DNA from: a virus
Reading direction: 5' to 3' (one strand)
IMG/VR virus record: IMGVR_UViG_3300036715_000804
Span: 1-38,773 of that record
Length of the DNA: 38,773 bases
Shown in pieces: positions 30,809-38,506 of this stretch. Position numbers and translations under genes: made by a program. Each line of letters begins with the position of its first letter. Position 1 is the first letter of the stretch. A model generated the notes under the pieces. It worked only from the letters and a program-made list of their open reading frames with translations. It had not been told where the DNA came from and did not search any database.

Positions 30809-30993
30809 GACGGCTCAATAGCGGACTTCATAGGGATGCATTGTACTTGACTATTGAAAGCTGTGCCAAGCATAGGTCCTGATAACACAATTTTCTTAGC
30901 AACTTCACAAGCGTATAAGCTGGGAAATGTTTGACCCCACATGGCGGTGCCCGCGCTCGAAGTAAGAGCTATAAATAAGAGATACATATTCAT
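30805..30993 (-). CDS. Small exported protein
   Basis: A 62-residue protein beginning MNMYLLFIALTSSAGTAMWG, which looks like a cleavable signal peptide, followed by a short domain with two cysteines (YACEV and VQCIP) that could form a disulfide in the periplasm. GGAGG lies 8 bases before the ATG. It overlaps the ligase stop and the polymerase start by 4 bp each, so it is a real coupled member of the replication operon. A superinfection-exclusion or envelope role is plausible but unproven. Confidence 0.6.
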   Translation of the reverse strand: MNMYLLFIALTSSAGTAMWGQTFPSLYACEVAKKIVLSGPMLGTAFNSQVQCIPMKSAIEPS

Positions 30994-31904
30994 TTATCGA
31001 ACCTCCAACCTTTGAATACGGGGAACCTTGGTACGTCCTTAACTCCAAAGGGCTGGTACTTAAACGTTACTGTTCTACCTTGGTACATCCCACGGTTGAC
31101 CCACACATCTAATCGTTCAGCATCGGTAAACCCGGTGCCTACGTTTATTGTACCCCAAGAGGTTTTCAAGACCAAGGCCCCGAGCGTTCCCATAGGCTCC
31201 ATGTTTGCCTTGTGGCTACTACGCTCGGCTAGTCCAAACGCATCGTAGGTCTGCTCGTTGGCATTGTGCAGCTTCTCCTGAAAATCGATTACTATGCCCT
31301 CAGCATCTGCAAACTCCTTCCACTTTACGAGCCACCCTTGGCGTAGCGTGCTGCGGCCCTCCTTGTAGGTGCCCATCTGTGCGCGGTACATCGCTCCTTC
31401 ATAGCCGCTCTCCAAACAAGCCTGGGCGTAGGCTATGAATTGGTCTGGGTCACGCAGTTGTACGTGCTCAACCAGCTTGTATCGTCGCTGATACAGCGGA
31501 TTCACCCGCGCTATTTGTCCTCGGGCGCACATGAGTCTATCAATGAAGGGCGCTTCTGGCTCCGCAAATGAATCAAATACCATGAACGCCCAGTCGGGAA
31601 TACCTTCGTGGGACATTACTTTTGACTGTATAGTGTTGAAGTCGTCAATCTTGTCATTAGTGAACGTTACCAGCTCACCGTCAAGATAGGGTATGTCACA
31701 ATCAACGGGGGATAGTACCCCACGTATGGATGCATTCGGAATGGGTTTGAAGTTGCGGCTTACAGCGCCGAGAGAGGGGTGGGTGAGGCAGCGTATGCCG
31801 TCTAGCTTCGGGCTGGCTAAGACTACTCCCGGCCAGTGATTCTTGAGGTGGTGTACATTCTCCGCCGTGGCGGCTAGCATTGGTCGTTTGATCGTATCGA
31901 TCAT
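30990..31904 (-). CDS. ATP-dependent DNA ligase
   Basis: A 304-residue ligase of the compact phage type: motif I SPKLDGIR with the adenylated Lys33, motif III YLDGELV, motif IV SGYEGAMYR and motif V GWLVKWKEF, followed by an OB-like C-terminus (GTLGALVLKTSWGTINVGTG). It seals nicks during replication and repair. Ribosome site AAGGAG lies 8 bases before the ATG. A 115-bp gap (31905-32019) precedes it; nothing convincing is seen there. Confidence 0.92.
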   Translation of the reverse strand: MIDTIKRPMLAATAENVHHLKNHWPGVVLASPKLDGIRCLTHPSLGAVSRNFKPIPNASIRGVLSPVDCDIPYLDGELVTFTNDKIDDFNTIQSKVMSHEGIPDWAFMVFDSFAEPEAPFIDRLMCARGQIARVNPLYQRRYKLVEHVQLRDPDQFIAYAQACLESGYEGAMYRAQMGTYKEGRSTLRQGWLVKWKEFADAEGIVIDFQEKLHNANEQTYDAFGLAERSSHKANMEPMGTLGALVLKTSWGTINVGTGFTDAERLDVWVNRGMYQGRTVTFKYQPFGVKDVPRFPVFKGWRFDK

Positions 31905-32019
31905 TGTCCGTTCTCCTTAGGGGATGGTGGTAAGCCTAGTGGACAGTTTAGCCGCATGCCCAGGCGGGGGTCTAGCAGTCTCCCCAGTGTGGTGCTAGGG
32001 CTGAAGGGGCGACTTCCTG

Positions 32020-32214
32020 CTAGAAACCTGCTTTACCGAGAAGTTCCAGTACCTCAGACACACCTGGGTTATTATCCAATGCGTCAAGAGCTGCGCGCAC
32101 TTTATTGAGCTGAGACTGTAGTTCGACCTCCTGTTGGTTCAGTCGCTCTCTCACGGTAAGCGGGTGACACGGAGTGCCGTAGCCGTGAATAGTCAGTTCT
32201 TTTTGGTCGTACAT
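32020..32214 (-). CDS. Small protein of unknown function
   Basis: A 64-residue protein beginning MYDQKELTIHGYGTPCHPLT, with a helical, probably coiled-coil second half (QQEVELQSQLNKVRAALDAL). GGAG lies about 10 bases before the ATG. It sits alone between two gaps of about 120 bp. No family recognised. Confidence 0.55.
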   Translation of the reverse strand: MYDQKELTIHGYGTPCHPLTVRERLNQQEVELQSQLNKVRAALDALDNNPGVSEVLELLGKAGF

Positions 32215-32273
32215 ATTCGTTGTTCTCCAGAAAATTTGTGTTTAGATCTGGGTATGTCAAATATTTCCCATCC

Positions 32274-32335
32274 CAGAGATTCTCTGTTGGGGAAGGCGAT
32301 GCCTGCGCCCTCCCCCTTTGTTTCGTAGCCCCAAC
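32274..32335 (-). promoter_or_regulatory. Structured gap upstream of the 64-residue gene
   Basis: GTTGGGG (32286-32292) pairs with CCCCAAC (32329-32335), enclosing AGGC/GCCT pairs. Next to it CAGAGA (32274-32279) pairs with TCTCTG (32281-32286) around one base. On the minus strand these follow the ssDNA-binding gene. A TTGACA box lies farther downstream (minus strand) but lacks a good -10. It may be a processing or partial termination site. Confidence 0.4.
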
Positions 32336-32340
32336 ATGAC

Positions 32341-33168
32341 TCAATACTTAGCCTTCCGACCTTTGGTCGGCTTGACCTCTTCCTCCTCTTCATCAGGAGG
32401 CGTCATGTCAAACGGTGCCATCAGCAGGGTGTTGCAGCTTTCGCTCAACTCATACAGTGCGCTGAGAGCGTTGGGCGGCACCAAGTCCACGTGCTCAAAG
32501 TGAGCCATGTACTGGAACCGTGCGTGAGGCTTGAGGGCAATGTTTGTCACCACTCCAAACGCAGGGCGTTGGAAGCGCGCCGCAATGGTGTTCACGTACT
32601 TGCCCCAATTTTCCACGCTGGTAGGCATCACCTTGAGCACGGCAAGATCAGCGCTGGGAATCTCCTCCGGGTCGTTAACGACACCAGCGGGCACCAGGGC
32701 TAACCGTCGGCGCACGCTGCATGCTCGTCCTTTCCCGTTGTCAGCGGATTTGAAGGCATGCTTCGGGCATAGGCGGCACACCGTCACAGGCTTACCGTCC
32801 GCACCCAACGGACGGTTCTCAATGGGTACGTGCTCATGCGGCACCATTTCATCGTCCAGACTGCCTACGCCGAAGCAGCGCGGCGGCACGATACGGTCGC
32901 GGTCAAACTTGACGTCGTACCAACTGTGCTCAACTGCGGAGCCCAACACGACTACGTCCATGTTGTTGTTCGGCACAGGGTCCCCACCGTAGGACATGAT
33001 GCCACCTTGAAGGGAGAAGGAAGCCCCGCTTACCCGCTCCTGCTTGGCGTTGGCCACAGCCATTTCCGCCATCTTCTCTTCCCAGTTTACCAGCTCCTTG
33101 CCAGTGCTAACTTCTTCCTCTTCGTCCTGCTCTACAACAGGGGGTGCGATCACTTTTGCTCTAGCCAT
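32341..33168 (-). CDS. Putative ssDNA-binding protein
   Basis: A 275-residue protein. I chose ATG 33168 (MARAKVIAPP), with GAGAG 6 bases upstream; GTG 33180 is the alternative. The N-terminal 30 residues are acidic, and residues about 125-160 hold CRLCPKHAF plus a nearby Cys/His, a possible zinc site. The C-terminus is an acidic run (PDEEEEEVKP) ending KGRKAKY. Place, size and acidic tail resemble phage ssDNA-binding proteins such as T7 gp2.5, but the final basic residues differ. Assignment by context. Confidence 0.55.
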   Translation of the reverse strand: MARAKVIAPPVVEQDEEEEVSTGKELVNWEEKMAEMAVANAKQERVSGASFSLQGGIMSYGGDPVPNNNMDVVVLGSAVEHSWYDVKFDRDRIVPPRCFGVGSLDDEMVPHEHVPIENRPLGADGKPVTVCRLCPKHAFKSADNGKGRACSVRRRLALVPAGVVNDPEEIPSADLAVLKVMPTSVENWGKYVNTIAARFQRPAFGVVTNIALKPHARFQYMAHFEHVDLVPPNALSALYELSESCNTLLMAPFDMTPPDEEEEEVKPTKGRKAKY

Positions 33169-33176
33169 GTTTGCTC

Positions 33177-33557
33177 TCACTTCTTTACTTGCGAATAGGA
33201 GAAGTCTTCCACTTCGATGGCTTCAACTCCCGGTATGGTTTTCTTCTCATCCCAACGGGCGGCTACTGCGGCCTCGCCTACGCGGCGCTGCAACAGATCC
33301 CAACCTTTGGTTTTTGCGATGTACGCATAGAACTTGGGCCAGTCCACCACGTTGGGCTTCTTTTTTGGCTTGTATTCTACGGTTACGAGTTTGCCACCAA
33401 TGGCCCCTACATCGTCTTTTTTCATGGCGAGTAGGATGGTAGCTTTGAGGGCCGATTCCTTGGCTTTGAGTTCAGCGGCCTTCTTGTCTGCTGTTAGGCG
33501 GGCAGCGCGTGCTTTCCACCAATCATCACTCAACTTTGCCAGCTCTTTACTATTCAC
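33177..33557 (-). CDS. Conserved phage protein, coiled-coil start
   Basis: A 126-residue protein from GTG 33557 with AAGGAG 6 bases upstream. The first 45 residues are a Lys/Ala/Glu coiled coil (LTADKKAAELKAKESALKAT). It continues with KPNVVDWPKFYAYIAKTKGW, LLQRRVGEAAVAARW and PGVEAIEVEDFS, a pattern I recognise from proteins next to phage ssDNA-binding genes. It overlaps the next gene's possible GTG start. It may work with the recombination genes. Confidence 0.6.
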   Translation of the reverse strand: MNSKELAKLSDDWWKARAARLTADKKAAELKAKESALKATILLAMKKDDVGAIGGKLVTVEYKPKKKPNVVDWPKFYAYIAKTKGWDLLQRRVGEAAVAARWDEKKTIPGVEAIEVEDFSYSQVKK

Positions 33558-33588
33558 TTTGTGCTCCTTACTTGCTAATGCTGCCGGT

Positions 33589-33638
33589 GCGCCCCGCCCC
33601 TACTCGGCACAGGTCGAGGGGGCACAGGGACGGGGCGC
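33589..33638. repeat. GC-rich stem in the gap before the coiled-coil gene
   Basis: GCGCCCCG (33589-33596) pairs with CGGGGCGC (33631-33638), with additional CCCC/GGGG pairs inside. It fills much of the 123-bp gap 33558-33680. No U-tract. A transcription pause or mRNA end-protection element is possible. Confidence 0.45.
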
Positions 33639-33680
33639 GCGGGCCAGCCATTGCATTATATGGCTTGCATTTGCCGAGTG

Positions 33681-34058
33681 CTAGCAGCGCCAATCTCCAA
33701 TACCATCCCATGCAAACTCCAACATTCGTCCATCACTGGGGTGAGCGTAGTGCGGCGCGGCGATTTCAGCTATCGCCTGCATCAGCCGAAAGCCCCCCAA
33801 CTCATTGGCTCGCTTGCCGATGCCCTCTATCTGCTTCTTCTTCATGGGGTCGAGAAAGGACTGACGATTTTCAGTCCTGTCTGTGTCGTTTACACTAATG
33901 TGTACCAGCTCACACGCCAGTGCCAGCACCTCAAGACGAAGGAAGGTGTCCGTCTTTATCGCTTCCCACAAGGCATCCCTTTCCTGCTTGTAGTTGGGGT
34001 CGGTGTTGATTTGCACAAAGTCAAGGCCCAACGACTTGGCGAGTTCTTCATTATTCAT
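33681..34058 (-). CDS. Small early protein of unknown function
   Basis: A 125-residue protein from ATG 34058 ([20 protein letters not shown]), with GAGG 9 bases upstream; two longer in-frame ATGs would put this site inside the gene. Mostly helical (FLRLEVLALACELVHISVND, then GIGKRANELGGFRLMQAIAE). The start overlaps the end of the zinc-ribbon gene by 8 bp. No family recognised. Confidence 0.6.
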   Translation of the reverse strand: MNNEELAKSLGLDFVQINTDPNYKQERDALWEAIKTDTFLRLEVLALACELVHISVNDTDRTENRQSFLDPMKKKQIEGIGKRANELGGFRLMQAIAEIAAPHYAHPSDGRMLEFAWDGIGDWRC

Positions 34059-34257
34059 CGTCTTCATCCTCAATTACGTTCACACGCTCGTTAAACACCA
34101 GCAGCGCAGGGCCCGTGACGGCGCGGCATCCGCATTCAATACAGGCGTACCCCTCAGCATCAGGTTCCACCCCCGGCTGGTTGTACCCGCAATTGAGGCA
34201 GTACCCGCTGCACTCATCATCTGCTTTTTCTAGCTGAGACACAGACAGTGTAATCAT
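34051..34257 (-). CDS. Zinc-ribbon small protein
   Basis: A 68-residue protein from ATG 34257, in an ATGA overlap with the pentapeptide gene. Four conserved cysteines, CLNC and CIEC, spaced as in a zinc ribbon, lie at about residues 20-43; a strongly acidic tail (NVIEDEDDE) follows. It could bind a nucleic acid or a host polymerase subunit. Specific function unknown. Confidence 0.65.
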   Translation of the reverse strand: MITLSVSQLEKADDECSGYCLNCGYNQPGVEPDAEGYACIECGCRAVTGPALLVFNERVNVIEDEDDE

Positions 34258-34976
34258 TTCCACCACCCCTTTAGCTTCACTATCGTGCGCAACATATCCA
34301 GCCGCGCTAAACATTCCATCCGATCTCCGTTACTTTCGTAATTTTCTCCGTACCACGCCGTAGCTTCGTTGAAATCAGTCCATTCGTGGCAGCCAGCCCG
34401 ATACACTACCCCACTTTCTTTCTGCCACGCCCAAAATCTGTAGCCGCGTTCATCTTGTCCAGCGTCTATTATATAGTCCCCATACAGATCGGCCTTAGAC
34501 AGATTGGCCCCAGACAGATCGGCCCCATACAGATTGGCCCCAGACAGATTGGCCCCATACAGATTGGCCTTAGACAGATCGGCCCCATGCAGATTGGCCC
34601 TAGACAGATCGGCCCTAGACAGATCGGCCCTAGACAGATCGGCCCTATACAGATTGGCCCCAGACAGATTGGCCCCAGATAGATCGGCCTTAGACAGATC
34701 GGCCTTAGACAGATTGGCCCCAAACAGATCGGCCCCAAACAGATTGGCCCCAGATAGATCGGCCTTAGATAGATCGGCCTTAGACAGATTGGCCCCAAAC
34801 AGATTGGCCCTATACAGATTGGCCCCAGACAGATTGGCCCCAGATAGATCGGCCTTAGACAGATCGGCCCCAGACAGATCGGCCTTAGACAGATCGGCCT
34901 CAGACAGATTGGCCCCAGACAGATTGGCCCCCGGCACTTCTAAAAATAGAGTACCGTCTATTTTGTATATTTTCAT
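34254..34976 (-). CDS. Pentapeptide repeat protein
   Basis: A 240-residue protein from ATG 34976 ([15 protein letters not shown]). Residues 16-165 are 30 consecutive pentapeptides of the form A(N/D)LSx, giving a right-handed quadrilateral beta-helix. Such rods can mimic DNA and bind gyrase (as Qnr and MfpA do); here an anti-host or protective role is inference only. A conserved C-terminal domain follows ([20 protein letters not shown], then [20 protein letters not shown]). The start overlaps the upstream stop (ATGA). No signal peptide is seen, so it should act in the cytoplasm. Confidence 0.85.
   Translation of the reverse strand: MKIYKIDGTLFLEVPGANLSGANLSEADLSKADLSGADLSKADLSGANLSGANLYRANLFGANLSKADLSKADLSGANLFGADLFGANLSKADLSKADLSGANLSGANLYRADLSRADLSRADLSRANLHGADLSKANLYGANLSGANLYGADLSGANLSKADLYGDYIIDAGQDERGYRFWAWQKESGVVYRAGCHEWTDFNEATAWYGENYESNGDRMECLARLDMLRTIVKLKGWWK
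34482..34931. repeat. 15-bp tandem repeats encoding the pentapeptides
   Basis: About 30 copies of a 15-bp unit (agacagat(c/t)ggcc plus two or three variable bases), almost identical at DNA level. Such an array can gain or lose units by slippage. It also keeps several other frames open, so overlapping open frames here are not evidence of genes. Confidence 0.9.
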
Positions 34977-35155
34977 TCTGATTTCTGCCTCACTATGCTT
35001 ACGATTTGGGATGCCCAAATGACTGGGCTAGGGTGCGCCGCGCGATAGTCTGTAAAAGCGTCAAACGGATTACGTCCTTCCATTTCTATCGTGTATTCCT
35101 GCCAGTTGGCGCCGATGTAGGTACGATACACTGCCACATACTTATGTTTTCGCAT
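34973..35155 (-). CDS. Small early protein of unknown function
   Basis: A 60-residue protein from ATG 35155 ([20 protein letters not shown]), with GGAG 6 bases upstream. A small alpha/beta domain with a basic start. It overlaps the upstream 58-residue gene by 14 bp and the pentapeptide gene by 4 bp. Together the two short genes look like host-takeover proteins, by position only. Confidence 0.6.
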   Translation of the reverse strand: MRKHKYVAVYRTYIGANWQEYTIEMEGRNPFDAFTDYRAAHPSPVIWASQIVSIVRQKSE

Positions 35156-35318
35156 GGAGGAGCTCCACAATGGTAATCTTCACAACCGGGGTTATGCCGT
35201 GATAGAACTCTACCAGACGGGCCATAACCGCAAACGAATCTGTAGCCACCACTATAAAATGGGTTTCATTTCCTTCGTCATCTATCTGATCACTAAACGT
35301 GACGCTGTACTTCTTCAT
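35142..35318 (-). CDS. Small early protein, 58 residues
   Basis: A 58-residue frame from ATG 35318 to TAA 35142, beginning MKKYSVTFSDQIDDEGNETH and ending [18 protein letters not shown] lies 7 bases before the ATG, and the frame overlaps the next gene's start. It is the first gene of the leftward operon, about 100 bp from its predicted promoter. Its beta-alpha-beta pattern (VTFSDQ, FIVVATDSFAVMARLVEF, VKITIVEL) resembles the start of the neighbouring 60-residue protein. Function unknown. Confidence 0.65.
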   Translation of the reverse strand: MKKYSVTFSDQIDDEGNETHFIVVATDSFAVMARLVEFYHGITPVVKITIVELLHAKT

Positions 35319-35419
35319 CTCGTTCTCCCACTGCTGTTATTCACTTGTAGGCGCTGTGCCTAGGGTTAATGTACTGTAGGAAGTTTTCGTATACAAGCAG
35401 GATTTGCGGCCTGGGCGTG

Positions 35420-35433
35420 CCCCTATAGTAATG
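35420..35433 (-). promoter_or_regulatory. Leftward promoter candidate (CATTACTATAGGGG)
   Basis: On the minus strand CATTACTATAGGGG holds a TACTAT -10-like box, and the same 14-mer occurs at 37679-37692 on the plus strand upstream of the next rightward gene. It lies 102 bp before the first leftward gene. The -35 region (GAACTG, 17 bp away) is poor, so an activator or extended recognition may be needed. It probably starts the early leftward transcript. Confidence 0.5.
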
Positions 35434-35493
35434 CTTAGAAAGTGCGGCAGTTCGTGCTGTGCGGAATGGGGCCGGGGGCTATACTGGGGGTGC

Positions 35494-35511
35494 CTGGGCC
35501 ACATAGCCCAG
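35494..35511 (+). ncRNA. Stem-loop of a possible small RNA or leader
   Basis: CTGGGC (35494-35499), loop CACATA, GCCCAG (35506-35511), followed after eight bases by an intrinsic terminator (35520-35546). No open frame precedes this terminator on the plus strand, so the transcript would be a small RNA or an attenuated leader of the primase gene. The start point and promoter are not identified. Confidence 0.3.
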
Positions 35512-35519
35512 ATAAAGGG

Positions 35520-35546
35520 ACGCCCGCATTGCGCGGGCGTTCTTTT
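35520..35546 (+). terminator. Intrinsic terminator upstream of the primase gene
   Basis: ACGCCCGC (35520-35527), loop ATTGC, GCGGGCGT (35533-35540), then TCTTTT. A strong rightward terminator with no coding gene ahead of it on this strand; it may attenuate primase transcription or end a small RNA. Confidence 0.85.
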
Positions 35547-35623
35547 CATTAGGGCTGTTGGGGTGGAGCTAACACCCGTAACAATCGGCCCTTGAATTAT
35601 AACCCTAGCGGGTGGGGATAACA

Positions 35624-37651
35624 ATGGCGAATAATGTGAGCTTGATAGATGAACACTTTTCCGAGCAACGAGACTATCTTAGCAAGCGAGGAATCTTACC
35701 TAATCTGATTACGCAGCTTGGTCTTCAGTTCTGCGGTCCTGGGATGCTTGGTGAAGAAGGAATTACGTGGAAAGGAGTTAGCAAAGGAATTCTCTGGCGC
35801 ATACGCGACTTTAATGGAGAAGAGACTGGAGCAATCGGCGCTAGAGTATGGTATCAGGAGACATTTGGCAAACTGGACCGCCCAAAATTCGCCACCCCAA
35901 AAGATCAAACCCCTCGCTTATACCATTCACCTCTCTGTGATTGGACGAAGCTCGAATACGGGCAGACAATCGTACTGTGTGAATCATACCTTAAGGCCGA
36001 TGTCGCTGCACTCTGTGGATTCCATGCTATCGGCATTAGCGGGGTGTGGGGATGGAGCCACAAAAAGGCAATCATTGATGACTTCAGCCGCATCCCCTGG
36101 AAAGACCTGGGGCTCAAACTGGTTGTCTCCTTTGACTCCAACGTGGGTCCAGGAGGAAATGAACTCCTTACACTTGCAGTTGAGCGGCTTGCAGCAGAAA
36201 TGGACCGTCTGGACGGACGAACTCTCGCCGCCTACTTGCCTAAACCTAGCGGCGGCGGAGATTGGGGGCTCGACGACTACTACGTAGCTAACGGACGCGG
36301 GGCCACAGCGGATCTGTTGACTAATACGCAGGTTAGAGTGCACAGCGGCATTACTCAACACATGCTAGTAATGAACCGCGAAGTAGCTGTGGTGCAGCAG
36401 TTGACTAAGATAGTAGACATAGAGACCGGCGTGTTGATGACTCGCGGTGACTTTATGAACATCGCCTATGCTCCCCGCAAAGCATGGGGAGAGGACGGCA
36501 AACCAATATCAATAGCAAAGTGCTGGTTGGAGTGGTCCGACCGGACGGAGGTGGACCGTGTCGTATTCAAACCTGGAAAAGAAAGACTTATTGACGGCAA
36601 CTATAACATCTGGCGAGGGATGGGTTGTGATCCTGGTGTGTCCTCGGAAATTGGGCTGTGGGAAGAATGGCTTGAATGTGCCTTTCCTAGAGACAGTGAA
36701 CGACATTGGTTCTGCTCTTGGTGGGCAAGTCAATTGCAGAATCTCGGAATCAAGCTTACTACTTCGCTTGTCCTTGTGGGTGTGTCGGGCGTTGGTAAGG
36801 GCTGGGTCAGCTCTATAATGAAGCGGATCTTTGGCCGGGATAATTGTGCAAATGCAGACCTTATGAGTTTAGGGGGTAGGTTCAACTCGGACTATGCGAT
36901 GAAGCAGCTGCTCATTGTTGAAGAAAGCGAGCTCCCTGGCTGGAACGGGGACATGATATACAATAAGGTCAAGGATCTTATTACCAACGAGCAGATACGT
37001 GTGGAGCCCAAGGGCGTGAACGCTTACATGGTTGACAACTGTGTGAATATAATGTTACAGGGGAACAAAGTTGATATCTTTAAACTGGATGAATTTGACC
37101 GTCGCATGGCTGTTTTGGAACTTAACGGTGACGTTATTGCTAATAACGATAGCTTTTGGGAAAGCAGGTGGAGTGTGTTGGATGACGGCCTCTGTTCTGG
37201 TATTTATCAATGGCTGCTTGATTACGATACAGGTGGCTTCAATCCTTTCGGTATGGCTCCAATGACAGCGGCCAAAGAGGCCATGATCGAGACAACCCAC
37301 GCTCCCAGAGAACAGTGGATTAGTGAACTTCGAACGGATGCGGGAAGTATAATGAATGTGCTGGGAGTGGACGTGGACTGTAGTGTGGCGACGGCTAAGG
37401 AGCTGGAGTACGTTTATCAAGGTGGGACGGTACCACTTTGGGACATCGATAAGAAGTCATCAGATGCTATGAGCAGGGCGCTACGATCTGCACGATTCCC
37501 AATGGCACACGACGGGGCTAAGATTAAGGTGGGAGGTGTGAGTAGTAGGTATTTCTTATTGAACTTTGGCTACGCTGGCAGGACCAATTGGGCTGAGCTT
37601 GTGGAGGGCCGCAAGTTTTGGAAGCAGCTTATGAAGGGCAGCAAGGTGTAG
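35624..37651 (+). CDS. Primase-helicase with superfamily 3 helicase
   Basis: A 675-residue protein from ATG 35624 (MANNVSLIDEHFSEQRDYLS), with GGGG about 7 bases upstream. Residues 50-220 are a TOPRIM/DUF3854-like primase part (TIVLCESYLKADVAAL at 115-130, KLVVSFDSNVG at 165-175, DWGLDDYY at 213-220). Residues 340-520 are an SF3/DUF5906 helicase with Walker A GVSGVGKGW (386-394) and Walker B LLIVEESE (429-436). It should unwind DNA and make primers for the polymerase. It is transcribed away from the leftward operon and toward the iteron region, so it could load there. Confidence 0.85.
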   Translation: MANNVSLIDEHFSEQRDYLSKRGILPNLITQLGLQFCGPGMLGEEGITWKGVSKGILWRIRDFNGEETGAIGARVWYQETFGKLDRPKFATPKDQTPRLYHSPLCDWTKLEYGQTIVLCESYLKADVAALCGFHAIGISGVWGWSHKKAIIDDFSRIPWKDLGLKLVVSFDSNVGPGGNELLTLAVERLAAEMDRLDGRTLAAYLPKPSGGGDWGLDDYYVANGRGATADLLTNTQVRVHSGITQHMLVMNREVAVVQQLTKIVDIETGVLMTRGDFMNIAYAPRKAWGEDGKPISIAKCWLEWSDRTEVDRVVFKPGKERLIDGNYNIWRGMGCDPGVSSEIGLWEEWLECAFPRDSERHWFCSWWASQLQNLGIKLTTSLVLVGVSGVGKGWVSSIMKRIFGRDNCANADLMSLGGRFNSDYAMKQLLIVEESELPGWNGDMIYNKVKDLITNEQIRVEPKGVNAYMVDNCVNIMLQGNKVDIFKLDEFDRRMAVLELNGDVIANNDSFWESRWSVLDDGLCSGIYQWLLDYDTGGFNPFGMAPMTAAKEAMIETTHAPREQWISELRTDAGSIMNVLGVDVDCSVATAKELEYVYQGGTVPLWDIDKKSSDAMSRALRSARFPMAHDGAKIKVGGVSSRYFLLNFGYAGRTNWAELVEGRKFWKQLMKGSKV

Positions 37652-37658
37652 TTCATAG

Positions 37659-37692
37659 TTGCATCCGTTTAGGTCAAACATTACTATAGGGG
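37659..37692 (+). promoter_or_regulatory. Rightward promoter with shared CATTACTATAGGGG motif
   Basis: TTGCAT (37659-37664), a 17-bp spacer, TACTAT (37682-37687), then AGGGG. The 14-mer at 37679-37692 is identical to the one at 35420-35433 on the other strand. It lies 48 bp before the next start codon and should drive the three small genes and perhaps transcription through the iterons. Confidence 0.55.
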
Positions 37693-37739
37693 TGTGGGCG
37701 CAATGCCGCGCACCACACAAGTGAAAAGTGGAGAATGAG

Positions 37740-37970
37740 ATGGACACACCTTGTACTGACCCCACCGGAATCACGCCCCACGAGATGGTACACATCTGGC
37801 GCGTGGCGTTGTACGACTATTTGCAAGCCAGCACATCCAATGTTGAACGTACCCTTGTTGAGCAAGATGGCATTGTGTACGTTGAGCTAGAGCCCGGAGT
37901 CTGGATGGACTTCACCCGCCCGGAAGTCAGCAAAGGCCCGGACACTACCCGCCTAGTCAAACCGTGGTAG
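37740..37970 (+). CDS. Small protein between primase and iterons
   Basis: A 76-residue protein from ATG 37740 (MDTPCTDPTGITPHEMVHIW), with GGAG 6 bases upstream; an in-frame GTG at 37728 would use up that ribosome site. Middle part HIWRVALYDYLQAST is helical, then a small beta section (GIVYVELEPGVWMDF). Possible regulator or iteron-binding protein by position. No family recognised. Confidence 0.6.
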   Translation: MDTPCTDPTGITPHEMVHIWRVALYDYLQASTSNVERTLVEQDGIVYVELEPGVWMDFTRPEVSKGPDTTRLVKPW

Positions 37971-37975
37971 CCGCC

Positions 37976-38233
37976 ATGCCCGCATACATGACACGGGAGT
38001 ACAAGAAGCGTTACCGCGACTTGTACTACCGAATCACTGGAGTTACCTTACCCACCCCACCACGGGAGGCAGCGGTACACTACGTGAATAGCCTGTATGA
38101 TCATGTGCAGGCATCGGGCCTGCATTATCCACTTGTAATGAAACTTGGCAAGAACGCGACATGGGCGGCCATCGTAGGTCGTACGCGTGGGCTGGGCCGT
38201 GCAATGGGAAAGGTGAATTTATATGAATACTGA
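37976..38233 (+). CDS. Small protein, paralogue of the next gene
   Basis: An 85-residue protein from ATG 37976 (MPAYMTREYKKRYRDLYYRI); GTG 37964 and ATG 37988 are other possible starts, as the ribosome site is weak. It is basic. Residues 34-75 (REAAVHYVNSLYDHVQASGL, then ATWAAIVGRTRGL) align with residues 36-82 of the following protein. It overlaps that gene by 11 bp. Basic charge and location suggest DNA binding, without proof. Confidence 0.6.
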   Translation: MPAYMTREYKKRYRDLYYRITGVTLPTPPREAAVHYVNSLYDHVQASGLHYPLVMKLGKNATWAAIVGRTRGLGRAMGKVNLYEY

Positions 38234-38489
38234 AAAGAAATGGGTTGACTATTTGGCTGAGTTCTGCACGTATCATGCTCGTATGCAGGCTCACATTGGA
38301 CACTTGCCCCGCAAGGACCTAGGCAAAGAAGGGGCTATTGAGTATTTGAACTGGATGGTTACGAGCTGTATGCAAGTCTGCAAACCCGAGTCGGTGCCTG
38401 AGTTCCGCAGACTCCTTGTCAACTCCCAAAGCGTTACATGGAGGAGTCTGGCAGCGCGCATAAAACAACTGTGTGAGCTGTGGATTTAG
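38223..38489 (+). CDS. Small protein, last gene before the iterons
   Basis: An 88-residue protein beginning MNTEKKWVDYLAEFCTYHAR, with AAAGGTG upstream of the ATG. Residues 36-82 (KEGAIEYLNWMVTSC, then SVTWRSLAARIKQL) match the previous protein's core pattern, K/R-E-x-A-V/I-x-Y-V/L-N, ending in T-W and R-x-x-x-L. It ends 24 bp before the first iteron. Helical; function unknown. Confidence 0.6.
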   Translation: MNTEKKWVDYLAEFCTYHARMQAHIGHLPRKDLGKEGAIEYLNWMVTSCMQVCKPESVPEFRRLLVNSQSVTWRSLAARIKQLCELWI

Positions 38490-38506
38490 GCATGTTGCAG
38501 CGCAGC

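Noticed and set aside
34482-34931. CRISPR-like array
   Set aside because: Units are 15 bp, directly adjacent with no unique spacers, and encode pentapeptides in frame.
34386-35022. Plus-strand frames of 98 and 172 codons over the pentapeptide array, and a 109-codon minus frame in another phase
   Set aside because: The 15-bp repeat keeps all phases open. Only the minus frame with flanking non-repeat domains and coupled starts is credible.
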